From positions 9,300,001-9,364,000 of the forward strand of contig OX465598.1 of the NCBI GenBank assembly GCA_950022295.1: a DNA stretch of 64,000 nt. The letters are read 5' to 3'. Below, piece by piece: positions 1-11,352 of the stretch (position 1 is its first letter; each line of letters opens with the position of its first letter). Source of the stretch: Bromus sterilis (lineage: Eukaryota; Streptophyta; Magnoliopsida; Poales; Poaceae). The translations under genes and the position numbers were made by a program. The notes beneath the pieces were generated by a model. The model was given only the letters and a program-made list of their open reading frames with translations, ran no database searches and was not told the origin of the DNA.

Positions 1-539
1 TGTAATAATAACTGAATCAAACTGTAGGGCCGGTTAAAATAAGAAAACGCTGCCTGAAGAAGCAGACTCTACTTGACTCCTGCTTCGTCGGCCGATGGCA
101 TCGGCACCCTCACGGGCTTCATATGCCAACGGTTGGGGAGCTTGACTTCGCCATATGGCATCCTCGATGCCGATGAGGATGCGTTGTCGCTTGTGTCAAC
201 GATCGCCGGAGCGGTGGTGGGGGCGCGATGGGGAGTGAAGCGGGGACTGGTGGGGTGGTTGGTCCTATTAAATGGGGCAGTCCATGCCGCGTGGAGGGTG
301 GTCAAACCGACCCTGAGGTCTGTCTTCTGTCCGCGGCTGACATGGAGGAGGTCTGTCTTCTGTCCGCAGGAAACCAAATTGGCCCCAATTTTGGGTCCGA
401 TTTGAGTCGCGACGGATCAAAATGTGAACAATTATGGACCTCCCCCCATTTGGGTCGCCCCGTTGGGCCCCGTTGCCATCCGAACCAAACGGACCAAAGT
501 GAACATTTGGGTCGTGCCGTTGGAGACTTGGAGTTGTTC
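1..539. mobile_element. One end of a PIF/Harbinger-like TIR element
   Basis: The segment ends CTTGGAGTTGTTC at 539 and is followed by TAA. Read on the minus strand this is TTA then GAACAACTCCAAG, the terminus-plus-TWA arrangement of grass PIF/Harbinger elements. Inside are repeated phrases typical of such elements: GACCCAAATG-type motifs, and GCGGACAGAAGACAGACCTC twice on the minus strand. The minus strand then reads through a possible leader into an open stretch ending at 69. I recognise no transposase. The other end lies outside the window, so size and TSD cannot be confirmed. Confidence 0.45.
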
Positions 540-1489
540 TAATAGATGAGCCCGGTGAACCAGAAGCGTAGACATAGAAGCTTAGGGCGCGTTCGGCTCT
601 TGTTGAGACATTTATTTTGGAATGGAGGGAATATAAGACAAGTAGGTGGGTGCAACTAAAGGATGAATAATGTTGCGAGACCTAATCACTAGTTGAGGGT
701 ACCTCTCGCGGAGGTCATCTCCACGCGCGCTCGGCTGCAAGCGCGCCAAGTGCAGTGTTCTGGTGTGTTTCCCTCCACAGTCAATACATGGCAACTTATG
801 AACACACAATCGCACTAAGAACCACAGGCACAGGCATAACCACGGACACAGCCACAACCGCAACATGACATGCAGCCACATACACAACAACAACCACAGA
901 CGCAGCCACATGTGTAACCACAACCACATGTGTAGCCATAGTTTCCGTGCAGCTACAGATGCAGCTACAATTCCAGCGTAGTCACGGGTACAACCACAGT
1001 TTTGCGTGCAGAAATAGTTATTGCTTTGTGCGTGATGCAACCAAAACGCGACACGTGGCGACTAGCGCATCAAAATAACCTCTACGGGTGCGCAAGAGGG
1101 TGCCCTCTAACTAATGATTCTCGCTGCGAGACCTATTTTTCACTTATAACGAGTCCTACTAATGGTACTCTCGCCTGTAGAAGACTTAGTGGGCTGGCCC
1201 AGTTGCAAGATGTTTTTCCCTTTATGTTTGTCTTACATTAGTCTTTTAGGTAAAATTTTGGGTTCTATGCTTTATTTCGTTTTTTTAATTTTACTTTCCT
1301 TGTTCTTTTTATTCATTTTATTTCTAGTTTATTGTCTGTTATTTTTGTTTATCTGTATCTCTTCATCGCCTTTTACTTTATTTTCTTACTTTCAACACAT
1401 TTCGGCTTTTGCAATAGAAATTTTCACAATTTATATACTTCTGGATCATTTTTTTTCTCATAGAGATTATTTAAATATATAATGTAGTT
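540..1489. other. Intergenic, no gene seen; CCACA-rich low-complexity patch
   Basis: No coding region or clear repeat boundary is visible. Positions about 820-965 are a low-complexity patch of degenerate ACCACA/GCCACA repeats. The open frames across it (for example 612-1040, minus) are products of that bias. The tail from 1250 is T-rich. Confidence 0.5.
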
Positions 1490-2720
1490 TAATTTTAAAA
1501 ATATAAATTGAACATATTTTAGAATGACACATACATGTTTTTGAACAATGTGAACATTTTTTTAAATACATGAACATATATTATGTACGTATTTTTAATG
1601 GTGCCAAACATATTTTTTCAAGTATGCAATTTTTATACTTCATATAATTTTTTCCCAAAAAATATCACAACATTGGTTTGAAACCCATGAAGATTTTTTT
1701 ATCAATCACATTTGAGCATTATTTTTAATTATCAAAAAAATTATTGTTTGAATAAAAAAATTCAAAGTAATGAAGATTTTTTACACAATTTTTTTTAAAT
1801 GTGATGTACATTTTTTTTACGCTATGAACGTTTCTTTCAATCACATGGGCATTGTTTTTAGATTGTAAAATCATTTTATAAACATACAATGAACGATTTA
1901 AACATGAAGGTTTTTTCTCATTTTGCAAACAAATATTAAATATTAAATACAAAAAGAACAAAAACCTAGGTTAGCGTTTTTTGAGGGGTCTGTAAAACCT
2001 AAGCTAGATTTTTTCTTAGCGATACCTAAGCTAGATAGCAACAGTTCTCCTGTGCTCGGCCAGGCCATGTATGAATTGAGGGGCTCCTAATGCGAACACA
2101 CCCTCCACCTCACAAAAGGGAGAAAAAGCAGCACTCAAATAATGCGCCACTAAGTTGACCGTAAAGACTGCCCGAGACCTTAAGCGTGACACAGCGCGTC
2201 AAATAGATGCCAAATATTATCTCTTTTTAAAAGGTACATATTCAAAGTGCTTGTTCTTTTTATTAAAATACCTCACATATTTTAAATTATGTTTGTATAT
2301 AATCAAACGCTTTAATGGAATTAAAAAATGTGCTAACGTTTTGAAATTTTTTAACCATTCATAGAATTTAGAAAACGTTCTTGATTTTTTGTAAAGAGTT
2401 CATGAAATTCATTAGTAATCATGCATTAAACAAATATTGGCAGCTATCAAGGAACATGTTCATACAATTATAAAGAGCTCTCGTGAACTTGAAAAATGTT
2501 CACATGTTTTGAAATTTTAATAAACTCTGCTATGTCTCTTTTTGCTAATTTTTAAATATTCACACAATTTAAAAATATTTAATTATTCATGTCATAATAT
2601 CTATAACTTAAAAATGTTTCTATTGTAGACACAAAATGAAAAAGGATGCTGACGAGAGGAAAAACTAGAAATATAAATGTAGAAAGAAAATAAAAAATAG
2701 AAACATGTAATAAGCGATAT
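1490..2720. repeat. AT-rich dispersed repeat, copy 1
   Basis: This very AT-rich stretch aligns by eye, in order, with 3111-5560 once the TIR element at 3510-4940 is removed. Shared landmarks are 'aatatcacaa' followed by 'ttggtttgaa/ttgttttgaa', 'gtgatgtaca/gcgatgtgca', the GC-richer middle with 'gccgtaaagac/gaccgtaaagac', 'ggaacatgttcatacaatt', and 'tattgtagacacaaaa/tactgtagacaaaaaa'. The copies are diverged and direct. The family is not recognised; such sequence is common in Triticeae class II elements. Confidence 0.5.
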
Positions 2721-2929
2721 ATAGCTTTTTGGGAAATTACTTTTTTGCATAACAAGCAAAATGTGACATTATGGATTGGCTCGGTTATCTCGGGTCTCTT
2801 TTTGTGTGGCATTCTTGGATATGACATCAACGTGTTGTAATGGTCTGTAGTATTTGCATGGGGCTGTGTGAGTGAAGCTTCTACCTGCAACTATACCATC
2901 AAGTGTCCTGATGATAATACGGGTTACCA

Positions 2930-3110
2930 TAAAACAATTGAGAAACATGAAGTTTTATTAATGAAATGTCAAAATATTTGGGTTACAAATTTGATCGTGG
3001 GGTTGGTCTAACCATACATGGCGCCCAGATCCAATGAATGCAAAAACTTGGCTAAATCATGAGGCTCGTAATGTGATGTTCTTATCTCGAGCTGAAAGGA
3101 GAAGTTGAAC
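2930..3110 (-). mobile_element. LINE 3' relic encoding the end of an RNase H-like domain
   Basis: On the minus strand the sequence from about 3072 reads EPHDLAKFLHSLDLG. After one frame change it continues RHVWLDQPHDQICNP and soon stops. This is the characteristic C-terminus of the RNase H-like (RVT_3) domain in plant LINE ORF2 proteins. Downstream on that strand is a short AT-rich tail containing AATAAAA. It is a degenerate fragment without visible target duplication. Confidence 0.45.
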
Positions 3111-3650
3111 CTTTATGTAACCTTTATGTACATTATATAAACATTTCCCTTGAAATATCACAATATTGTTTTGAATGGGATGAATTTTTTTATGAATTAC
3201 CCAAATATCTTTATATTGCATAAATAATTTCAAAAAGAGTCATGAACATATATTGAAAACACATGAATATTTTTGAAATGCGATGTGCATTTTTAATACT
3301 ATTATCATTTTCTTAAATCATTTGAATATTATTTTTACATTGTAAAAAATAATTTTTTGAAACTTCAATAATGGTTTGTAAAATCGAAGGAACATATTTT
3401 TCTGTTAGAAATACAATAAAAGTAGTAAATAAAGGATAAAAAACCTCAGCAGGAAAGCATCACTCCACCCGCGCAGGCCCGCGTCGTGTATGGGATGCGC
3501 CTTCTCTAAGAGTATCTCCAGTCGTGCCCCAAGAGGACCCCAAGGCGGCGCTATTTGAGCCGGACGGACGAAATCTCTTTAGTCGCGGCCCCAAGAGCCC
3601 AAACAGTGCCGGATTGAGTCCGGCGATCCCAAGCCTCCACGTCCTCCCGC

Positions 3651-3658
3651 TATAAAAT
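3651..3658 (+). promoter_or_regulatory. TATA box of the element A gene
   Basis: TATAAAAT lies 96 bp upstream of the ATG at 3747, followed by a CT-rich leader. The equivalent place in element B has CTATACAAAG (about 59637), so the promoter-to-ATG layout is conserved between the two elements. Confidence 0.55.
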
Positions 3659-3746
3659 CCGGGCTCGTCGTAGGACGCCGCACACTCGCCTCCTCTCCTC
3701 CCTTCTTCTCGCTGGCCTCCTCTCCTCTCTTCTTCTCGCCGGCCCC

Positions 3747-4706
3747 ATGGATCCTAAGCTCGCCAAGAACGGCTACGCCCGCCGCACGCTGCACTTGATG
3801 GAGGCGATCCTCCTCGCCTCGGCGGGCTATCCGTGCCCGCCCGACACGCGCCCGCCCCACGACTGGGTGCTCAGCAACGGTGGTGTGCCGGTGCAGCCGG
3901 TGCCGCGTGAGGGGACCACCTTCGACATGGAGGTCGAGGCCATCCGGGAGTCCATGACGGCGGAGGAGCGCAACGACCCGGCGAACGCGCCGGGCAACAT
4001 GGCGCGCTAGGAGGCGTACTTCAAGCAGCGCTGCTCCCAAGCCGTCGCCTCGTCCAAAGGCATGCATCCGGTGGCGTGCCGGCACAACCGAGGCGGCCAG
4101 AGATGGTGGTGGAGCGCGGAGGGCCGCAACCTCGCCGCCGTCGTCGACTACATCGAGGCCGGCAACGAGCCGCGGCTCTAGTATCCACCATTGGGAGGAG
4201 CCACGGCACAACCCCGCCGCTCGTACTCTCGCCACAATCCGGTGTGGGCGACGCTGCCGCGGGGCATGGAGGGGACTACGTCCTCGTCGTCCGGTGGGTC
4301 GGCCTCCACCGGCTCGCGCTCCACCGAGCCGGCGTTCCTCCCGGTCAAGACCGAGGTCAAGGCCGAGTCGGGGACGCCTCTTGGGAGCTGAATGCGCTCC
4401 GGCGGCGTCTTCATCAAGGGGGGCGGCAGCAGCAGCCGGAGCAGGGCCGCACCTACACCGCCATCTCCCCCTATGGTGATCCTCAACAGCGATGACGAGG
4501 ACGAGGAGCCGCTGATGAGGAGGAGGAGAAGGGGGCCGTCCTCCGGCGGCACAGGGTGGAGTGCCCAAGCCGCCGTGAAGCGCGAGCCTAAGGAGGACGG
4601 CGACGACGACGCCGCACCTGGCGGGGCCGCAGGAGGAGGAGGACCCGGAGAAGGCGCTGGAGAGCTCAACTACAACGAGCTCTACAAATTTTTTAGTTTT
4701 CAGTAG
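3747..4706 (+). pseudogene. Element-borne unknown gene, broken by three stop codons
   Basis: From the ATG at 3747 one reading frame runs 319 codons to a TAG at 4704-4706. It is interrupted only by TAG at 4008-4010 (codon 88), TAG at 4179-4181 (codon 145) and TGA at 4389-4391 (codon 215). Reading past codon 88 keeps matching the intact ORF in element B (59742-60179): shared blocks include YPCP.D.R, WVLS..GVPV, MTAEE, DP.NAP.N.AR and WWSAEGR. The first stop replaces the Trp of IARWMDYF. The C-terminal third is Ser/Gly-rich, then acidic (DDEDEE) and basic (RRRRRG), and has no counterpart in element B. Function is unknown and I recognise no domain. The frame is probably a dead copy; preservation of the whole frame suggests it was recently coding. 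Confidence 0.65.
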
Positions 4707-5581
4707 TTTTTTATTTTTAATTTGCAGTTTATGTAAATTAGACAAAATATTATGAATTCGGCTAAGTTTCGTTCAATTTCTTCACTATTTAATCGAATTT
4801 GACCGAACATTGGGGCCTTTTTTAGGACCGTGGCTGGTTGGCCGATCGATCCCAACGCGTTTTCGCCGCCGAAAGACCCCTAAACAGCGCTAAAATAACG
4901 CTGAAAAACGGCTTAGGGGCCCGAACGGCCAAAGATGCTCTAAAGCGGACAAAGCAATGCATGAATAATGCGGACAATAACATGCTGCTGCCGTAAAGAC
5001 CGAGCCGAGCATTAAGCCTCACACCTGATACCATGATATGTAAATTTCCATCCCTTGCTTTTTGTTTTCTAAAAACAATGTCCAAAGTGTTTATTATTTC
5101 ATTAAAAATACTCTCATGTCCACAAATATGTTTATATATTTAAAACATTGTTAACGGAACTAGTAAATGTGCTCACTTCTGAAATGTGTCAAGTATTCAT
5201 AGAATTCAAAAAAATTCCATGATTTTTAAAAAGTCTTCATCAAATTCTAAAAGTGATCATCCTTTACACAAATGTTCGCACATTTCAAGAAACATGTTCA
5301 TACAATTTTGAAGAGGCCTCATGGTTAAAAAAAATTCACATGTTTTAGAATTTTAATGAAATTTCCAAAAGTAATTTTGTAAATTTCAACATAATCATGC
5401 AATTATTGTTTTTCATGTATTTTTGTCAAAAATATTTATATAATACCTATAACTTTTAAAAATTTCTACTGTAGACAAAAAACAAATATAAAAAGGTATT
5501 GATGTAAGGAAAAAAGTAATAATATAAATAAAATAAATAAAATAAGAAAATAAATCGAAAACCCAGTTATCATTTAAAAAA

Positions 5582-5803
5582 ACAGTTAGCATTATGGGAA
5601 AATATGGTCACTTTGCTAAATTTTGGCATAAGTTTGTGTAACGACCATACTATATATGGAGTAGCTGTGGCTTGCTATATTGTTATTTTAGCAGCCGCTC
5701 CACCTATCAAAATTTTAACTTTTGCCAAATATTGTCATAATTGTCGCAACCAGTCTACTCACCTTATGCAATGGACATGCACCTTACATATCCTTCTGCA
5801 TAC
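5582..5803. repeat. Dispersed repeat R, copy 1 (without insertions)
   Basis: This segment runs from CAGTTAGCATTATGG to about CATACTAG and matches 12022-12790 in order: the TTTGCTAAATTTTGGC block, the GTGTAACGACCATACT block, the 'gtagctgtggcttgctatatt' block, and 'gtcgcaaccagtctactca'. Where copy 2 carries a nested MITE pair, this copy reads straight through (CCTATCAAAATTTTAAC then TTTTGCC), so it serves as an approximate empty site. Confidence 0.6.
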
Positions 5804-6606
5804 TAGTAAGCTTGCACGTGCAACGCACGTGTAATATTAAAAAAAATTATCCATTTTTATTGGTAGGACAATATTAAATAAAATAAGAATAAAAACTTTG
5901 GACTTTATGCCACATTAGTTTTCTTTGTTCATGTCTACCAAAAAACCATCGTATTCTTTCTTTTGAAATGCAATTTCAGTACCACTGCCTAATTATTCAA
6001 AAAAGCTACTAATATACGAATATAATATCAGTATTAGTTAAGAGTCTATATAGTTGCAAAGTATCAGTTATGTGGGCCGAATCGAATGTGGCGGCGTCCG
6101 CATAGCCCCACGCATCGTCGGACCTGGTCCAAGAGAGGGTTGGCTGCCACCACCGCTCTGCGCCGCCTGCGCCTCCACCAACCAAAGTTGTCGCAACTCT
6201 CGCCGGAGCCGTCCTCAGCCCGCGCTGCCACATAGGGCAAACCGGCAGGGCCGCCGCCGGCAAACTGACGGCCACGCCAAGATCCATCACTGCCCGTAAG
6301 ACACGCATCACCGACACCCAGAAGAACGCCACGAAACCGCCAGATTGTGCGATCGCAGTCCGCGGCTCCTGCCTGAGCCAGACGCCAACCGAACCCATAT
6401 CTGGCCATAGGCTGGCAGGACCACCCCAACCCGAAAGGGCCGTCGCCGAGGAGGGCCGCCGAGGCCAGCCCCCACCAGCGGCGAGCCAGAGCCCGGCCGC
6501 CTGGAACCCCGCTGCGCCGGATCTAGAAAACCATCGCCAATGCAAGTCATGAACGCCTGGCCGCCGCCACTCGTTGCGCCTCCCCCGCCTCGCCGCCGCG
6601 CCCCCA
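5804..6606. other. No supported gene; GC-rich segment next to the CACTA element
   Basis: The first 250 bases are AT-rich, with a short GCACGTGCAACGCACGT motif at about 5814. From 6060 the sequence becomes strongly GC-rich and gives overlapping open frames on both strands without recognisable domains. It ends at the CACTA insertion; the other side of the target continues at 9630. The GC-rich flanks on both sides may have been one sequence before insertion, but I cannot identify it. Confidence 0.4.
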
Positions 6607-8157
6607 CACTACTGCAGAATAGCTTATAGCCACCAACACATTAGCGACAGACAAACATATGCACGTCGCTGATAACAGTTATCAGTGACGGACAGCATTA
6701 TGCCCGTCATTAGTAAATCTAGATGGATGGCTACATAACATACTAGTGACAGTTAAGTATTGTCATCCGTCACTGATAAATACCAGCGACGGGTCTAAAA
6801 ATATGCCCGTCGTTAATGCTATTTTTACCAGTGACGGGCTATTTTATATAACCGTCGCTAATAAAGAAATATTTTTTAGATACGGGCAGCTCTTTCTCAT
6901 ACCGAGTTCTATCCGGCGTGGCATCAAAGTGTTTTCTGATTGGTTCATACCACCCCTCCACGGATCGAGTATAAGCACCATCCATCTCGTGGATCCAACG
7001 GCAGACACCTATCTCTCTCTCTCCTTTCTTTCTCAACACCTAACTGCTTAACCCGCACGCCCAAATCCTAACCCAGGCTCCAGCGATCCAGATGAGAAAA
7101 GAACGGCGCCCCACCCTCCCTGCCGGATCCATCGAGCCAGCGGCCGGATCCGTGGAGGTAGTGCAGGGATCCCGATCCTTGGTCCTCTCCTCCCCGCCTT
7201 CTCCTCTATCGACAACAGGAAGCGACTGCTCCGACCAGAGGAGGGCGTGACTCCGGCATTCAATAAATTGCGAGCGGCGGCGCATTGTACAGCCGGGCAC
7301 GACACCGGCGGTCACCTCCTCACGGGGGCGCGACTCCGGCATCCAACACCGCGGCCTTCCTCGTGCTCCCGCGCCGACCACCGAGGAGCGGAAGCGGCGC
7401 CAGCCCGCGCGACCTGGCAAGGGAGTTCGCTTCTCAGTTCGCCCAGCTCCCCACATCGCTCAGGTCCTTTTCCGCTGCTGTTACTCATACTAAGTAACTC
7501 AACTGCTCAGAGGAATTTCTCAAATACATGCTATGTGATCTTGGGAACGTACATGTTCTGCTATTCTCACATCACACATACATACATGCTTTGCTATCTC
7601 AAAAAAAATCACGAATCAAACATTCTCTGAGCTAGCACGGTCTAATTTAGTTCATCAAAAGCTTGCGATTCTGATCATTACACTAGAATTCATTACAGGA
7701 GGCCTACACAATACTACTCAGCTAAATCAAAAAGTAGAGCATAAACCTATTGTCTCCAGTCACATATCAAATCCATAATTGGTTGTTGTAACACTGGAGA
7801 AACCTTACTACATGCAACCAGTGTTACCGTGTGAACAATTTCAGATATCGCATATATTACCTAAAGCAGAAAAATGCTAACTTAAGTGTGCGTAAGTAAC
7901 GACATCATGACGACTGAAGAAACATGTGACAATTGTCGCATTGTAGATACAGATACCAACAGAACAGGAGATGGGGAGACGAAAAGATGAAACGCAGATC
8001 CCAGTTAACAATGAGCGACGACGCCATTCCATAGTCTATACACATCAAGGGTACGGGAGATGATAATCTGTCAACATCCTAGGTACGTACTAAGAGAAAA
8101 TGATTTTGAAATGTATATTTAATATCTACATGAATATGTGTATTCCTTCGGCAGCAG

Positions 8158-8378
8158 GTATTCAAGATGGAGTAAGAAGAGTATACAAAGGATGAAATAG
8201 ACTGGAGTTATGTGGAATTTGTATACAATCAGGATGTGCTGGACTTGATTGAGAAGGTAATGCCTCTTAGCATATCATGTGATGTATGTGAACTTTACTC
8301 GACGAATCAAGTATTTGCTTATCAATAGCATTTAAATATTTTGCGCAAAAACCTGGAGGAATAGTTTCCCTCCTTGAT
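8158..8378 (+). pseudogene. Captured myosin XI motor-domain exons
   Basis: A 99-bp block (8158-8256) is bounded by CAG and GTAATG splice-site contexts. It translates VFKME, a stop, then EEYTKDEIDWSYVEFVYNQ and DVLDLIEK. This is the plant class XI myosin motor exon with one CAA-to-TAA nonsense change and a probable Asp-to-Tyr change. After a 92-bp intron-like gap, 8349-8378 reads KPGGIVSLLD, the start of the next myosin exon, whose acceptor AG is lost. Retention of intron and exon order shows a genomic-DNA capture, not a cDNA copy. No functional protein can result. Confidence 0.75.
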
Positions 8379-8590
8379 ATATGTGTCTTTGTTTCCTGTA
8401 CATGTGCCTGCCCTTTATTTGTGAGCGTTTAGACTATCTTCTGGCCTCCACGATTTACTGTGGCCTGTTGCCCAAAAGGCCTACTAGTAGAACAAGCTAC
8501 GACCTGCTCTGATGAAAAGGCATCAGACTGAAGCCGGGTTGTTCGCTAGCTGGTCCAATTATTTTTCATGCTAGTTAATCGCTACTGGAA

Positions 8591-8896
8591 ATGGAACTCG
8601 ACCCTGATGCGAGTGCATCAGGGAGACCTCATGTACCTCCTATCAGGGAGTTCAGATCATATGCCAATGCATACAGGTTCCCAGACAATACCATAATGCT
8701 GCTGAATACTAGAGGTCTGAAGTATGACATATCCGAGATGATATTTGATGGTTATGTTGTGAGACTAGAATACTCCGGAACATGTTTACTTTGTCCTATA
8801 GTGATGATGAAGCATTGTCTTGAATGTTTTTTATTAACCATGTTTCCAACCCCTATACATATATTTTATTGTCTCCTTAATTCCTATCCTTTTTAA
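8591..8896 (+). other. Unidentified open frame inside the CACTA element
   Basis: An ATG-initiated 101-codon frame begins MELDPDASASGRPHVPP; the sense part extends to about LEYSG near 8780 before becoming hydrophobic and AT-rich, like an intron. The composition of the first 60 residues looks like real coding sequence, and a possible second exon follows a CAG at 9058-9060. I do not recognise the family; it may be another captured host exon or remains of an element gene. Confidence 0.25.
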
Positions 8897-9632
8897 TAGT
8901 ATTTGCATGAATGGTGATAAGATTCTATGTTCTAGATTTGTTCGAACTGTTGATTTACAATTCTATTATTAGTCTTGTTATCATTACCACTTATCTTACT
9001 AATTTTTTCCTTGGAAATGATGAGAAATCCTCACTAACCATGTGTTTATGTTTGTGGCAGAATGTTTACCCCATGCAGATGAATGTTAAAAAGCTCAAGT
9101 TGGGTGGTGTGCTTTGGCTGCTGCTAAACGCTTCCTGGTTAGCAACCTAAATCGGTGGCTGCTCCATGTTAGCATTAGTTTGGGATGCAATTTTTCTAGC
9201 TATTAGCTGGAGATCACATGGTAGAATTTAACGTCTTAGAAGAGTTGGAATTTGAGGTGTTGGTACCCCAAAATGATACCAAATTGCTTTGGATATTGTG
9301 CTATCGATGTGAATTCCACTTTGTAGTACTATGAGTGTTTGTGATCATAGTTTTTTGTAAAAAAATTTATTTCAAAAATGTTTACTAGTGACGGGCAAAC
9401 TACTAAACTACTAAATTATCCGTCGGTGCTAATGAAGTAGGGCACTATCATGAAATCTTAATAGTGACGGGCACGAATAAATGTCCGTCATTGGTGAAAA
9501 GATACTAGTGACGGGCACCTGCCCGTCACTGGTAATCTATTACCAGTGACGAGTTACTAGTGACGGGCGCCTTGCCCGTCACTAGTAGGCCTTTTGGGCC
9601 CGTCACTGGTAAGCTATTCTGCAGTAGTGCCA

Positions 9633-10832
9633 GATAGCGCCACATCACCCAACCCGAGGGCCCACACTCGTCGACACCTCGCGCGGAAGAAGGGCCCCAC
9701 CGCCCCCCGCGCTTGCCAGACTTTGCTCGCCAGCACGACGGGGCGCCGGTTAGGGGGTAGGAGCACGAGGAGGGGGGCTTGTTGGCTGGCGCTAGGCTTT
9801 TCCCCCGGCGGCTCCCGCAGGAGCGTCGCGGGAGGGGGGTGGGTCGGGAGAAAAATTCGGTCCGAACGCGTATCGGTATAGGGACTCGAAGCTGAAGCTG
9901 AATCAACATGCACATCAATACTGATATTTCACATCTTAGGGGATATCATATAATCCACATTATTTCACATATTTGGGGAAAATAATCCACTTCATTTCAC
10001 ATATTCGATACTACTATTATTACCAAGAGCAATAGGTATTTTATTGCAGTACAATATTCCCTTAAACAACGTAGATGTGTTTGAAGATGCAAAAACCAAA
10101 TGATGAGAACAGAATACACATGTTATGTAAGAAATTTCGATATAGGATTCGTGTTCAAAGCTACCTAGCTTGGTACGTGAACACAATATCTTCGATCACT
10201 GTTCCCCATTATCTTCAGTCAATTAAGCATAATGTCACACAATTCATGCAACTTCTGTCTGCAACAAAAATTCCAACAAGGAAGTACAGAATAAGAATTT
10301 TAAAATAGAGAATTACCATTCAAATCCTAAAACACGTACATAACATCCTGCATGACAAAGTTTACATTTTTTAGTGTTGACATCGCAAAGAAGCATATCA
10401 TGATTTCCTTACATACTTTCTTGGCACATATATATATACGAAACTCTTAACCTCAACTTACTTTCTTGGTACGTGAAGTGTGTGAAGGTATGGCATTAAA
10501 ATTTGCGTCTTCGGCATATCCTTCAAAGCGATGACCTCGGCGTGTGGCAGAACGCGGAGGCAGCTTGTTTGTCCTTGGAAGCGGTGGTTACGTATAGCCC
10601 CGGCAGCTTCCCCACATCCAACAACGCATCGAATCGGAGGCTGCAGTAGTTACCACGTATCTAGCGGCGTCTCCCGCGCCCTTGACGCCGTCATCGGATG
10701 TGGCGTCGATCGAGCGCGTGCTTAGCAGAGGTAGTGGCGGCTAGCGCGAGGGATTCCAAAAGATTTTGTTAAATAGAGGGAAAACAGGGAGGAGCGATGA
10801 GCTGCATAGGCAGTGATGAGATGACACAGGGA
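9633..10832. other. No supported gene
   Basis: The first 270 bases are the GC-rich right flank of the CACTA insertion. Positions 9900-10500 are AT-rich without features, and 10520-10740 is a GC-rich stretch with short open frames and no recognised protein. Confidence 0.4.
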
Positions 10833-11143
10833 GGGATTACCTTTGAATGCCAATGTCAATGAAGAGGTTTCCTTTTTTAACAGACAATCGTATTAATTAC
10901 TACTTGATAGTTATTCTCTCAGCGGATTATAAGCAATAGGGATTACCTTTGAACGCCAATGTCAATGAAGATGTTTCCTTTTTTAACAGACAATCGTATT
11001 AATTACTTCATAGTTATTCTCTCAGCGGATTATAAGCAATAGGGATTACCTTTGAACGCCAATGTCAATGAAGAGGTTTCTTTTTTAACAGACAATCGTA
11101 TTAATTACTTGATAGTTATTCTCTCAGCTGATTATAAACAATG
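10833..11143. repeat. Three tandem copies of a 103-106 bp unit
   Basis: Units start at GGGATTACC at 10833, 10939 and 11042. Each contains TTTGAA(T/C)GCCAATGTCAA, then TTTTTTAACAGACAATCG, TATTAATTAC and TTATTCTCTCAGC. They differ by a few substitutions and a 3-base indel (TACTTGAT versus TTCAT). No coding or terminal structure is visible; this is a local tandem duplication. Confidence 0.85.
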
Positions 11144-11352
11144 GCAGCGGTGGGTAATTAATAGTAAATTTCAGGGTATAAGGTGTGTTGTGCTCCGTTA
11201 AACATGGAAGTAATCTGCATCGTTAGATCGACATTGTTTAACGGTGAAGATGATTTGGATCAGCACCTCTGGTGCTTTTTATATTAGTAGTAGATAAATA
11301 GTCGCTGGATTCTTTCTTTTTTTGAGGTGTTGACCACATACGCCATGTGGTT

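Larger units (their letters stand above)
3510..4940 (+). mobile_element. PIF/Harbinger-like TIR element A carrying an unknown gene
   Basis: The element starts GAGTATCTCCAGTCG and ends CGGCCAAAGATGCTC, whose reverse complement is GAGCATCTTTGGCCG. It is flanked by TAA at 3507-3509 and 4941-4943. A 3-bp TWA duplication with GAGCATCTCC-type termini fits PIF/Harbinger. It contains no recognisable DDE transposase or Myb-like protein. It carries a TATA box, a CT-rich leader and a long degenerate coding frame (3747-4706) homologous to the ORF in element B at 59234-60495. It sits inside the AT-rich repeat copy 2. Confidence 0.75.
3111..5560. repeat. AT-rich dispersed repeat, copy 2, interrupted
   Basis: This is the second copy of the repeat at 1490-2720, made of two parts (3111-3509 and 4944-5560) separated by the TIR element 3510-4940. 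Continuity across the insertion is shown by landmarks on both sides matching copy 1 in the same order. Confidence 0.5.
6607..9629. mobile_element. Non-autonomous CACTA element with captured gene fragments
   Basis: The ends are a perfect 20-bp inverted repeat starting CACTACTGCAG and ending CTGCAGTAGTG, flanked by the 3-bp target duplication CCA (6604-6606 and 9630-9632). Both ends carry clusters of the subterminal motif AGTGACGGGC / GCCCGTCACT in both orientations (6640-6850 and 9385-9610), as expected for CACTA elements, where they bind transposase. No TNP2-like transposase is visible in its 3.0 kb, so it is probably mobilised in trans. Inside are a promoter-like GC-rich block (7040-7500), two myosin XI exons (8158-8378) and an unidentified ORF (8591-8896). 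Confidence 0.9.

Noticed and set aside
3579..4745. 388-codon minus-strand open frame
   Set aside because: It is antisense to the element A gene, GC-rich and of low complexity; the plus frame has a homologue at 59742-60179 while this one has no homologue.
6009..6545. 178-codon minus-strand frame beside the CACTA element
   Set aside because: GC-rich with three overlapping frames on both strands and no recognisable motif.
10833..11143. Possible CRISPR-like array
   Set aside because: Whole 104-bp units are repeated without short repeats and unique spacers, in a plant nuclear context; a tandem duplication explains it.
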